Below the pieces are notes generated by a model that did not search any database, was not told the DNA's origin, and worked only from the letters and a program-made list of their open reading frames with translations. The position numbers and the translations under genes were made by a program. DNA of 64,000 nucleotides from Sorex araneus (taxonomy: Eukaryota > Chordata > Mammalia > Eulipotyphla > Soricidae), in the NCBI RefSeq assembly GCF_027595985.1, contig NC_073305.1, positions 108,112,535-108,176,534 of the forward strand. The letters are read 5' to 3'. Below, one piece after another: positions 13,791 through 24,515 of this stretch. How positions within the stretch are numbered: position 1 is the stretch's first letter; each line of letters opens with the position of its first letter.

Positions 13791-14513
13791 ATAAGAGATC
13801 TTGCTTAAAAAAAAAAAACAAACTATTCGTAGAGGGCAAAGATTTAGCAAGGCTACGCTGATACCAACCCCTTCTCCGAATATTGTGAAAAAAGATATTT
13901 GCAGGAAAATGAGAAGATAATAACCATAAAGGACTGGAAGAAAGATTAAATGGTACACATTTAAGTAATTGTCTTAAGTATTCTTCTGTGAAACAGGTAG
14001 TTTTGTATTTGAAACAAAAGGACTTTCTTTGTGAAGATAGAGCAGTTATATTCTTTATGTTCCAAACAGTTAAAATGTAAGCAAAAACTCATGCATACAA
14101 AAAATATAGACAGAACATTTGTAGAAGGTTTTTCCACAAACTTTAATTTGATATATATAGTAGATAAGAATAAGTTTGGATCAATAAGAATATAGTTTAA
14201 ATTTTACATCTCCATAAGCAGAGACTATTTTAAATTTTGTAAGTATGTGCAAGCAATTAAAACATTGATCATAGACCAAGGCCCAAACAAAAAATTTAAA
14301 ACTTCCCAAGTGGAAGAGTTTAAACCTATTGCATTTTCTGACTATATGCTAAATTGACAATAATTTTTAAATCCTGCTATGTATATATTTGAAAAATATA
14401 GAAGCAAGGAGAAAATGTAAAACAATTACAAAATATTTTTTGGAGAAGATCAACGATGTGCTTCAGCCAAAATTCTTTACTCAGAGGTAAATTCAGACTT
14501 TAAATCTGTGCAG

Positions 14514-14514
14514 T

Positions 14515-14571
<57 letters not shown>
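14514..14571. repeat. (ATC)n microsatellite, RTE-type tail
   Basis: About 18 perfect ATC units. Read on the minus strand they are (GAT)n at the 3' end of the RTE-related element at 14572-14800. RTE-clade elements typically end in short tandem repeats instead of poly(A), so this is better read as a retroposon tail than as an independent microsatellite. Confidence 0.9.
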
Positions 14572-14800
14572 TCGTCGAATTTCTCGAGTCGTCTCAGTAA
14601 CGTCTCCATTCGCCCTAGCCCTGAGATTTTAGAAGCCTCTCTTTACTCATCCTTCCCAACAGTGCCACATTGGAGGCTCTTTCAAAGTCAGGGGAATGAG
14701 ACCCATCATTGTTACTGGTTTTGGCATATGAATACGCCAAGAGGAGCTTGCCAGCCTCTCCCATGTGGGCAAAAAACTCGGTAGCTTGCCAGGTTCTCCC
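14572..14800 (-). mobile_element. RTE-related retroposon 3' part with (GAT)n tail
   Basis: On the minus strand the order is: 'ggcaagctaccgag' block, 'gcgtattcatatgccaaaac', a middle segment of about 110 bp (14600-14700) absent from the common long SINE, then 'aatggagacgttactg' and 'cgactcgagaaattcgacga', directly followed by (GAT)n. The flanking blocks match the long shrew SINE and the 3' end of the RTE reading frame at 42700-42790. It is either an RTE-derived non-autonomous element or an older SINE form with a longer middle. Confidence 0.7.
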
Positions 14801-14834
14801 AGAGGGAGAAGTATGCTATAAGATGTTTCCAGGA

Positions 14835-15200
14835 GCTTGGTTTTAAGTCTCTGGATGTGGGCTGTTGGTGGGATTACACGGTGCTGGGGGCAGTCCCTGG
14901 GTGTGACTGCCTAGCTACTGGAAAATGGGAAATCTGGGTGGAAGAGGCCCAGTCCCTATCTGAGCAGCCTTCGAGGTCTCAGTCCTGGGTCCCACACACC
15001 TGGGTTCCTCTGCTGGTACCTTCATGCATGAGGCTTGTCTGAACGTGTGAAGAGGGGCCTTGAGCATGGCTGTGGCTAGGCTCCAGAGGTGTTTGACCGT
15101 GGGAGCACTGCTCGAGCCGGGGAAGGAAGCTGGAGCCCACCCTCTTTGAGGGGCCCTGGGGAAGACAGCCAGTCGCGTGGGCAAGAGACTTTCACTGTTG
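14835..15200 (+). repeat. Unclassified dispersed repeat, copy 1
   Basis: Homologous in the same orientation to 58565-58960: shared 'gggcagtccctgggtgtg', 'gaggcccagtccc', 'gaacatggc'-like and 'ggtgaagacagcc'-like blocks in the same order. Both copies are GC-richer than their surroundings and lie near RTE-type 3' tails. I do not recognise the family. Open frames in it differ between the copies, so it is probably non-coding. Confidence 0.6.
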
Positions 15201-15537
15201 TGAAAAACTGCAGTATAAAAACTGAAAATACAAAAATGCAAAAATGAGGAAGGAGAAACATAAGAAGAATGAAAAAAAGTAAAGCAGAAATTCTAAATGA
15301 GAAAAACTGCTAACTTGAACTTCAGTTTTTAAAAACTAGACAGGAAGTTTTGGTCTGTTTGTTTAGGTCCAATTCTGCAGAACCTAGAATCACACCTCCT
15401 CTATAGACATTTGGCAGTACGTTGCTGAAAAAAGGTAAAAGGAAAGACAGGCTATGCTTGCACGTAGGTTGGGTCTTCTTTGAATAATATACACATTTAA
15501 AGTCGTGTTTTGGTAACATTTGAGATTTTATTTTTAG

Positions 15538-15665
15538 TTTGGTTGCTCCCAGTTTGTTGCTTGGGGGTCTCCCCTGGTAGGGCCCTGAGGGCTCTGAGGT
15601 GTCTGGGATGGAATCTGGGACTTCAGCCAACAAAGCATGTGCTTCAGCTCATTCATTATGCATTT
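15538..15665 (-). mobile_element. Degenerate SINE-like copy
   Basis: Shows the reverse order of the short SINE (ggctcccag, 'gggatggaatctgggacttcagcc', 'caaagcatgtgcttcagctc') at high divergence. Assigned by pattern only. Confidence 0.4.
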
Positions 15666-16305
15666 CTCCCAACCATATTTGACATTTTATGCCAGTTGGT
15701 TATTTTACCAGTGGAACTCATGAGGTTGTATTTCTTTTCTTAAGATATTTTGGGAGCAGGGCTAGGAGCACAGTTTATGAGGCTGTAGTGTATGCTTGGC
15801 ATGCAGTGCCAGTAAACCAGATTAGCAATCCATGATGACTGGCCTGAGTATTTAACCCTATTTAACTATAGGGCTGTACAATCAACCAAGTACAGCAGAG
15901 GGGGTCCCTAGGCCCCTTTAACACTGCTTGGGAGACCCTTCCCCACAAGGATAGAAATTTCGTGAGCAGAAACATTTCTTCATATAGGACTAACGGTTTG
16001 GGGGGGATAAGGGGACCCAGTAGTTCTGCCAGCTGGTGACTAGCACCCCCACACTTGTGCTTGGAGAGGCGGCAGTCGGATGTGCAGAACACAGAGGACC
16101 CTCTGGGGTCGCACCTGATACTGTGTCTGGGATGTTGGGGGGTGGGGGCTGATTCAGCCCCTAGGATCTGCACATTAGAACAGGGGGTGAGCTTTTGTTA
16201 AGCAACAAAAGCCCAGGTTCTATTTCAATGTGGTCTTCATGGCCTTTTTACTTTCCTGCCTTCTTACTTTCTCTAGACCTGAAGTGAAAGTATTAATATC
16301 TTCTC
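15666..16305. other. Intergenic stretch, nothing clearly identified
   Basis: Mixed sequence with a possible very old tRNA-SINE head at about 15753-15800. Minus-strand open frames here have no recognisable domain. Confidence 0.4.
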
Positions 16306-16309
16306 CACA

Positions 16310-16444
16310 CCACGGCAGAGCCTGGCAAGCTACCTGTGGGGTATTCAAGATGCCAAAAACAGTAACAACAAGTTTCACAATGGAGATGTTACTGGTGCCC
16401 GCTTGAGCAAATCGAAGAGCAATGGGCTGACAGTGACAGTGACA
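16310..16444 (+). mobile_element. Long shrew SINE, 3' part only
   Basis: Starts in the 'cacggcagagcctggcaagctacc' block and runs through 'atgccaaaaacagtaacaac' to the RTE-like tail 'gacagtgacagtgac'. The tRNA head is missing, so it is 5'-truncated. Confidence 0.82.
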
Positions 16445-16566
16445 GGACTAAATGTCAAGTATCTCTAAGAAATTAGCATTATTTGTTATTTAGGTCTTAT
16501 TTTTCAGATTTCAAAACCAGGTGTTTTTTAAAGGTGTTTCTATGACAATTTAAATATATACACAGT

Positions 16567-16745
16567 GGCTGGAGAGAGGGCACAGAGTGGAGGTACATGC
16601 CTTGCATGTGATTGTCCAGAGTCTCATTCCCAGCCATCGGGTGCTGACCTGGAGGCCTCTGGGTACCTCTGCAGTGACCCGGGATGCCACAGGGCCCGAC
16701 CAGTACCATGTCCTTGGGTCATTACATTGAACTACCGGCGCAATG
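16567..16745 (+). mobile_element. Older tRNA-headed SINE variant
   Basis: Begins 'ggctggagagagggcacagagtgg', a diverged SINE head, with 'ccttgcatgtgattg' and a box-B-like 'gagtctcattccc'. The body diverges from both common SINE types. Boundaries are approximate. Confidence 0.5.
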
Positions 16746-17317
16746 GACTGAGAATTACAGGGAGTGGCCCCAGGCCTTCTGAGCAATTTGAAGACCCTCA
16801 TTGAATGCATGCTCCAGTGGTGCTGGCTTGAACCCTTGCAGAAGTACCCTACCAGCTGGTATTTGCTGTCCTGAGCTTGACACAGAAGGTCCCATGCAGA
16901 TTCAGTGTTGGTGTGGACACTGCTGATGCAGTTCTTCACGGGCTGTTGGAGATGGTAGACGGTACTGTGTGCTTCTTCCTAAAAGCCAGAAGAACTTTCA
17001 CCTCGTGTGATCCCAAGAAAATGGATTGGGTGCCAGCAACCTCTCATGGACCTTTGGTGAAATAGACTAATTATTGTACTTAGAACCTTTGCCCCTCTCT
17101 GGGGCTCAAGTGCACTTCTTCATCTAATTCTGGCTTCAACTTTCTTCTTTGAGCATCGGCTTCTCCACAAGAAACAGAAGAAAACTTCGGTGCACACAGA
17201 CCCTTGGCCTACTTGGCCCCGCAGTGCTGCAAGCGAGTCTAGATTTAGAGCAGCACACTTCATGTCTCAACATGGCAGTGGCTGTGTTTTACTTTTTGGG
17301 GTGTGGGGACAGAGTGG

Positions 17318-17476
17318 TGGTGTTGGGTCACATCTAGTAATGCTTAGGGGCTATTCCTGGCTGTGCTCAGGAGTGACCCTTGGCCATGCTTAAGGGGACC
17401 ATATATGGTGCCAGGATTCAAACCAGGGTTGGTGGGATGCACGTTAAGTACTTTAACCCTTGTGTCATCTCTTAGC
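17318..17476 (-). mobile_element. Diverged tRNA-derived SINE
   Basis: Reverse copy with 'gggtcacatctagtaatgc', 'ggggaccatatatggtgcc' and 'aaaccagggttgg' blocks in order. Clearly older than the copies at 12.4 and 61.6 kb. Confidence 0.75.
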
Positions 17477-19336
17477 TTACTTTTGTAAGGAAAAACCAAA
17501 TGACTATCAGATTTATTTGATATAATTATGTGCACAGTACCAATTTTCATATAGATTTTGGGAAAATTACCTAGGGGAAAAATGGAAAAGCAGTGGTATA
17601 TGATTTATGTTACATTTATATGATTAGATATAATGTAGAATTTGCAAGTAATGATTATGAAAATTATGTAGCAACATGGAAACATGCTCGTTATATACTT
17701 TTAAGTGGAAAAAATAAAGATGCAAAATTATATGTGTATTATGATTACAACTATTATTATTTATGAGTGCAGCTATTATGATTTGCAGAAAAATGCTTAG
17801 AGAATGCAATAGTAATGTTAGACTGAGGACCTAGTTATAACATAATATATGATAATTTATATTTTAGCATGTTTATTATGTGAAGTAAAGCACGGGATGT
17901 ACTCTTTACAAACTGTTAGCAAGTATTAAGCATTGCTTAATCTTTCTGTTGTTTAGTACATAGTCTCCAGACATCAGTGCTAAAAAATTATTTTTTGTCT
18001 GTTTGCTACAAGAACCTGAAATAAAATATTTCTGATACCCCCTCGCTGATTTGTTAAACTCAGAAGGGAAATTTAAGAGAGAAATACTGATCTTAGTACT
18101 ATACTAATGCCACTGTAAAGGTTTGATTTTTCTGTTAGGATTTAGAGTCCATTAACTAGGCTCATAACACAAAGGAAAATGTTACATCCAGAGATTTAAA
18201 TGAAATGCTGAACTGTTTACAGAAGTATGGGTTGACATGGACATTTGAAAGGAAGAACAAGGCATCTCTTCATTCTCGGCAACAGAAGGAAGACTTTAGA
18301 ACCCCTGGCCAGGAGAAAGGAGAGTCCCGGAGTCTGGAGAGAGCCAGTAAGGGAAGAGGGAACACCTGACCCATGTGTGATGCAGAGAACATCCACTGAA
18401 TTCGACCGGACCAAATATTCATCTCCATCCTGATATCTGAGCACCTGCTTGTGGTTTCCAGGGGGCAAAACCTGATGGCTAGCCAACTAACTCAGTCTAG
18501 TCTTTTTCTTCCTGAAAATCTGTCTGGGAACAGCAGGCAGAGATGGGAAGACAGGTATTAGAGTGATAAATGGAGACCGCACAGAATTTCCCAACTATTT
18601 CTAGTCATAATAGAAATAGTCAAGTCAATACCTATTTAATGTATTTTTGAAGCGGATATTCTTTCTAGTCTTGACATCTGGGAAGGCAGGATTTATTTGA
18701 TGGCTGTGTTCTGCTGGTAGAAATTTATGACAGAATGTCTGTACCCCATATTTTAGCAATACTCCCAGATTCCTCAGTTCTCCTGTGAAACTAACTCCCA
18801 CTGTTAATCTGTTGGGCCTGGGGCATAGCTTCCCCATGAACATCTGTGCTGTTTGCCAGCCTACCTCCACTCTTCCCTGGGTTCAAGTCTTTTATTTGGT
18901 GGAGTGCGTTATCCAAAAGAATCCTTGGAAAGTCTTCATGGAAAGTTAGTTCTCTGAGAAAACTTTTGTGCCAGGAAATGACCTTAATCTAGCCCTTGAC
19001 TAAGAGTTTGGTGGAGTGTAAAATTTAGGCTTAAAAACATTTTAATCTTCAAATAGATAAGGCTTAATTTTTTTCTCATGTGTAAGTCTAATTTTTTCTC
19101 TCCCAATTTGTCTCTTATCAAACTTCTTGAAATATTTACTAGACTTATTATAGTTTAACTTGTATGTTATTTTATTTTAGCCAACCTTTCTTAAACCTTT
19201 GCTTCTTTCTCATAGCATCCTCTTATTTGAGGCTGTTATATATGTGTATGTATGTGTACTTATATGTAATATATACATGTGCACAAATCCATATATCTAT
19301 ATACACACAAATATTTTTATGTTTCCTTCAATATCT
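17477..19336. other. Intergenic stretch, no feature recognised
   Basis: AT-rich. Two antiparallel open frames at about 18217-18486 and 18625-18870 show no domain or family resemblance. No RNA gene was seen. Confidence 0.5.
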
Positions 19337-19800
19337 CTTTTTAAAATTTTTTATTAGAGAATCACTGTGATGTACAGTTACAAACTTATGAACTTTTGTG
19401 TTTGCATTTCACTCATACAGTGATCGTTTACCCATCCCTCCACCAGTGCCCATTCACCTCCACCAATGATCCCACTATTCCTCTCACCACCCCCACCCCA
19501 TCCCCCCAACCCCACCCTGCCTCTGTGGCAGGGCATTCCCCTTTGTTCTTTCTCCTTTTGGGTCTTGTAGTTTGCAATAGAGGTATTGAGTGGCCTTCAT
19601 GTTCGGTCTATTGTCTACTTTCAGTTCGAATCTTCCAAACTGAATGGGTCCTCCCAACATCCTCTACTTGGTGTTCCCTTCTCTATCTAAACTGCTTTTT
19701 CCTCCAGCATGAGGCCAGTTTTCAAGCTGTGGGGCGGATCTTCTGGTCCTTATCTCTACTACTCTTGGGTGTTAGTCTCCCACTTTGTTATTTTATATTC
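19337..19800 (-). mobile_element. L1 3' end, 5'-truncated
   Basis: Reverse copy of the L1 3' UTR: 'ttattagagaatcac', 'gtacagttacaaactta', the C-rich tract at 19425-19510 (G-rich in sense), then the 'cttctggtcc' region. It yields Ser/Pro-rich spurious frames on the plus strand. Confidence 0.85.
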
Positions 19801-20039
19801 CACAGATGAGTGCGATATTCAATCTCTTGATACTTATAAGAGCAACTGCTTTTCAGAAATCTTACTGTGCTTCTGTATATTTCCAAGACTGGTAGAGAAG
19901 GAGAATGGGAAGGATTTGCTTAGTAGAAAGGGTTTTTACTTTGGAGTTCTGGAAAAAGAAGTGATTATACAGGTTTGCTAATGTGTTAAATATTATTGAA
20001 TTGTTTTTATTTGTTTTTCATTGTTTGAGGGATTTTTTT

Positions 20040-20201
20040 GTGGGGAGGGGAACACCCGGCATTGTTCAGGACTTACTTATGGCTCTGTGTTCAAGGATCA
20101 CTCTTGGTGGGACTTGGGGTACAATATGTGGTGCTGGGGGGTTAACCTGGCTGGCCACATGTAAGACACATGCCCTACCCACTGTACTGTCTCTCCATCC
20201 C
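20040..20201 (-). mobile_element. Diverged tRNA-derived SINE
   Basis: Reverse order of the short SINE blocks ('acacccggcattgttcagg', 'atggctctgtgttcaagg', 'ccctacccactgtactgtctctccat'). Confidence 0.75.
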
Positions 20202-20555
20202 CTGAATTGTTGCCTTATTAAAAACTTGATATGAGGTTATGGATGTCATCTCATTTTTTTTTTTAGCAGAACTGATGGGGAGATCAGTGCAGACGTACAT
20301 GTTCGACAGCACGAAGCAGTCTTCCTTCCTGGGTGATTAGTTAGAAGTAGATTTGAGACACTCCAATAATGTTGACCAGGAAAGGATTTCCTCAGACCTT
20401 TTCCTAAGAAGATATTCTTCTCTCCTATTAATGGGAAGCTGCCTAGTCGACTAAGTGCTGCTTACATCAGACTTTGTGTTTAACTTCACGTTCTGTGTTT
20501 TCCACCTGGTGCATTGCTCTCTTTTCCCTCTGAACCAGTATTTTTAATCCCAAAG

Positions 20556-20560
<5 letters not shown>

Positions 20561-20647
<87 letters not shown>
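20561..20647. repeat. (CT)n microsatellite, 87 bp
   Basis: Uninterrupted CT dinucleotides. Length-variable by nature. Confidence 0.97.
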
Positions 20648-20649
<2 letters not shown>

Positions 20650-20740
20650 TTTCCATTTCTGTGGGGAATAAAATTTGGTTTTCGTGGGGCAGATAGGAAC
20701 TTGTTTTTCTGAGGATGTGGCAAGGGAACCCTCCAGCTTT

Positions 20741-21080
20741 CTTTTTTTTTTTTTATTCACGTGTTTATTTTTTTGTTTGTTTGTTTTATTAGTGAATCAC
20801 CGTAAGGGTGAGGTACAGTTACAGACTTACAAACGTCTGTGCTTGCATTTCAGTCATACAATGGTCGAGTATCCATCCCTCCACCAGTGCCCGTTTTCCC
20901 ACCAATGATCCCAGCATCCCTCTCGTCATCCCCTCCAGCTTCCTTTCTCTTGTCTCCCCCCTGCTGTGTGCTCTCTCTGAATATGGTGTCATTCTGCCCC
21001 TTCTGTGGCACAACTCTTCCCACTTAGACACCATTCTTCTCATAATTTTATCAGGCCCCCAGTCCTGCTTGCTCTGTTCT
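20741..21080 (-). mobile_element. L1 3' end, 5'-truncated
   Basis: Long T-rich tail (20741-20788), then 'ttattagtgaatcaccgtaagg', 'gttacagacttacaaac', 'catccctccaccagtgcc' and the C-rich tract. The right edge is approximate. Confidence 0.83.
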
Positions 21081-21594
21081 TGAGGTTTTTATTTAAAGTT
21101 TTGTTTTCTACATTTAAATGCCTTCTAAGCCAGGAGAGGACGGAAAACTGTTGTCCACTAGTCTGGCTCAACAAGAAGCCTGAACATTTCTTTTGGAAAT
21201 GTTATCAGGGGAAATTTAACCTCAGAATGAGAAGAACGCTGCCTATTTGTCAGTTCCAAAGTAAACTGTGTTCTTGGGGAAATTTGGTTGCCTAATGTTT
21301 TTTTGTGCTTGATTTTTTTAACTGTTAAAATGGGGGAGGGAAGTGGCAGAACATAGCAGGGCGTGGAGGAGGCACTCATCCCCATTAAATACTGCCTGGG
21401 TGCCAAGAGTCCAAGGTGCTGCCTCAGAATTCAAGTTCATGTTCCTGAAATTATACCCTTTACTTGTCTTGGGTGATTGAGTTTGCAAAGTATCAATTCT
21501 TATATCTCTTTGAAGTTGGTGAAAATTAGACGGTTATCTCTGGAGCCGGGAGCTTGTTCTATTACAGATGTCTCACAAACTCTTGTCATTATTG

Positions 21595-22130
21595 TTTATT
21601 CTTTTTAAAAATTATTATTTAGGTGATGTATTTACAATAATCCTGACAATCATTGTCTTGGTGTTCACAGTTACCTCGACTTACTAGAGTCACAGGCTAG
21701 AGTGCCTGTGACCTCCTACCACACCCTGAGCCACCTTCAGTGGGTCTGATTCCCCAATCCAGCACGCCCAGTTTGTCTTCCAGTACCTAGAGTTTGTTGT
21801 TAGTTGATGTTATGTCTATATTATGTTTGCCTAGACACTACAGATTCATGAGATCATGTGGTGCTTGTCCTCCCTCTAACTTATGATCGGCATCATGTTG
21901 TTCTCTCCAGTTCCACTCATGCTGTTCCCTCCAGTTCCACTCAAGTTGTAGTGTAATGTATGGTTTAATTTTTTTCTTGTGGTTGCATATGATTCCATTG
22001 TGTGTCTCTAATTATTCACCTCTCTCTCTGTATATTGTATACACTCTACTTTATCCATTCATCTGTTGTTGGATATTTGGGTTGTTTACATATCCTGACA
22101 CTTTTACTCATTATTGTTGATATCTTTCAA
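21595..22130 (-). mobile_element. Old L1 3' fragment
   Basis: Reverse-strand blocks typical of old mammalian L1 3' ends: 'ggttgcatatgattccattg', 'ctactttatccattcatctg', 'ttggatatttgggttg'. Strongly diverged from the young shrew L1 copies. Confidence 0.65.
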
Positions 22131-22490
22131 CACCTCTGCAGGAAGGACTACCACATTATCACCACATGCAAAGTATCTTAATTGTTGCAGAAAGTAATTA
22201 ATAATTGCACTGTAGTCTAGAGAGTCACAATTGGAGTGGAAGAAAATTAAATGATAAATGTAAAATGTTCTTGCAATTCAATTCCAGCTAAGAGTAAATT
22301 TTTTTTTAAAAAAAAAAGGTTTTTCAAGTCAGGGATTCAAACCCAAACTACATTCCACAAGATACACACTACCACTGAGCTTTTTCTTCTTTATAGTCAC
22401 AGATTGTCATTTAGGGATTTTTATTATAATCCACCAGTACATGTAAATTGCATTGCAAGAAATTGAAATCTGTTAATATTGTTGTATGTT

Positions 22491-22725
22491 GGGCTGGAGC
22501 GATAGTCGGGCGTTTGCCTTGCTCACGGCTGACCTTGGTTTGATTCTTCTGTTCCTCTCAGAGAGCCTGGCAAGCTACTGAGAATATCTTGCCCGCACGG
22601 CAGAGCATGGCAAGCTATCCATGGCATATTCGATATGCCAAAAGCAGTAACAAGTCTTACAATGGAGATGTTACTGATGCCCGCTTGAGCAAATCGATGA
22701 GCAACGGGATGACAGTGATACAGTG
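22491..22725 (+). mobile_element. Long shrew SINE, nearly complete
   Basis: tRNA-like head (gggctggagcgatag), box B region, 'ctctcagagagcctggcaag', 'attcgatatgccaaaa' and the RTE-like tail. Flanked by ATTGTTGTATGTTGG at 22478-22492 (overlapping the element start) and 22726-22740. Confidence 0.92.
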
Positions 22726-22810
22726 ATTGTTGTATGTTGGCTAGAATTTCTTCTAATGAATAATCCACCCCTCTTTGGGTCTTCTTGGTATCTCTTCTCT
22801 GTTGTCTGCT

Positions 22811-23060
22811 AGTTTTTTTGTTTGTTTGTTTTTGTTTTTTTAATTTATTTATTTTTAATTAGAGAATCACCGTGAGGGTACAGTTACAGATTTATACACT
22901 TTTGTGCTTATACTTCCCTCATACAAAGTTTGGGAACCCATCCCTTCACCAGTGCCCATTCTCCACCACCCGTAAACCCAGTGTCCCTCCCACCCTCCCC
23001 AATCCCATCTCCCCCCCACCCCACCCTGCCAGTTTTATTCACTTCCTGATGACCTCAGTT
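22811..23060 (-). mobile_element. L1 3' end, 5'-truncated
   Basis: T-rich tail with (GTTT) runs, 'ttagagaatcaccgtgaggg', 'cacttttgtgcttatac' and the C-rich tract at 22980-23030. Confidence 0.83.
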
Positions 23061-23571
23061 TCACCCGTTTCTAATGCTTGGAGCCACTACCTGATTTCCT
23101 TGATTTCCTAGTTTACCTTCAAATGACTAATGAGCTCAATATTTTTCCAGGCTTCTGTGTGTGAGAGTAATGGACACCTTTGAGTCAGATAACCCTTTTT
23201 GGTCTGTCTTTGGGGCTAGCATAGAGGAGCACTGGGCTGGGAAATATGGCATCTCCACTAGAGTACACTTGATAAGTGCCATTCTCTGAAGGAGTTGATT
23301 ATTATTATTATTATTATTGCTTTTGTTATTATTTCTTCACAAGCAAAGTGTTATCACTAGATTTGGTAGAAGATTAAGGTAAAGTGTGAAAGATTATGTT
23401 TTCCTTTAGAGGACTTTTCATAGCAAAAAAGCAACAGCAGCAGCAGCAGTGTGTGTGTGGGGGGGTAAGGGGGTATAGTGAGCAGGGAATGGAGTCTCAG
23501 GTAGGGGTCATTTTAGGTAGTTCTGAATGGTGTGCTTTACTGATCAAATAAGTGCATTTACCCTGATAAGA

Positions 23572-23816
23572 CTGGAGCGATAGCACAGTGGGTAGGGCAT
23601 TTACCTTGCATGCAACCGACCCAGGTTCGATTCCTCTATCCCTCTCAGAGAGCCCAGCAAGCTACTGAAAGTATCCCTCCTGCATGGCAGAGCCTGGCAA
23701 GCTACCTGTGGCATATTCGATGTGCCAAAAACAGTAACAACAAGTATCACAATGGAGACGTTACTGGGGCCCGCTCGAGCAAATTAATAAACAACAGGAT
23801 GACAGTGCTACAGTGC
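23572..23816 (+). mobile_element. Long shrew SINE, complete
   Basis: Complete head-body-tail copy. Flanked by TACCCTGATAAGA at 23559-23571 and 23817-23829, a perfect 13-bp duplication. Confidence 0.93.
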
Positions 23817-24409
23817 TACCCTGATAAGAAATGGTATAACTTTTTACTGCTTCAGGATAATTTCTCAAGTGCTCACTCAGTTGCTAGCAGCTGATAAAGT
23901 AGAAATGGTGTCAGAAAAATAGAGCGTCTGTTACAACAAGACTTGGAACCCCACAGGGACAGAAGGAGGGAGCTGGTTCTATCTTCATGAGTCCCTAAGT
24001 GTCATCTTTGCACACAGAGGTCACATAACATGAACTGAGAGAGACTAGAAGAGGGGTTAGATTTTTAGAGAAGATCATAAAACTATAAGGGTAGGGAGAT
24101 AGAGTAGCTTGAAGGAACATAAGTCATGTTTAGTATAGAATAAATGATGCACAATGAAAGACCACTGATTTATTGTCCCATTGGATATACCATCTGTGTA
24201 CTGGCTTGTCTCTGAATTGCTTTGAAAGTAGACTCTATAGTAAAGGAGAACTATGATTAATGGTAAGGATAGGAACTAGAAATGTCTCTGGGCTCTCAAA
24301 ATAGCACTGGCAATCAGTTTCTTGTTTCTTTTCAATGATGCTCATTTAAATTTTGCTTACATGTTTTTTTCTTAAAATACCATTTCCTCTCTTATTTTTA
24401 GTCTCCAAG

Positions 24410-24515
24410 TTAGCTGGGTAGGTTTGGGGGGCCATATTGGGTGCCAGGGATTGAACCAGGTCAGCCATGTGAAAGGGAAGTGCCCTGTAAGTGCGCCATT
24501 CCATCGTTCCAGCCC
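24410..24515 (-). mobile_element. Short SINE, partial
   Basis: Only the tRNA-like half is left ('ggccatattgggtgccaggg' through 'cgttccagccct'). Confidence 0.65.

Noticed and set aside
14514..14571. CRISPR-like or coding triplet repeat
   Set aside because: Pure 3-bp unit attached to a retroposon 3' end; best read as an RTE-type tail.
22491..22560. A tRNA gene
   Set aside because: Box A/B-like motifs here and at the other SINE heads belong to SINEs; no copy folds convincingly as a tRNA with normal ends.
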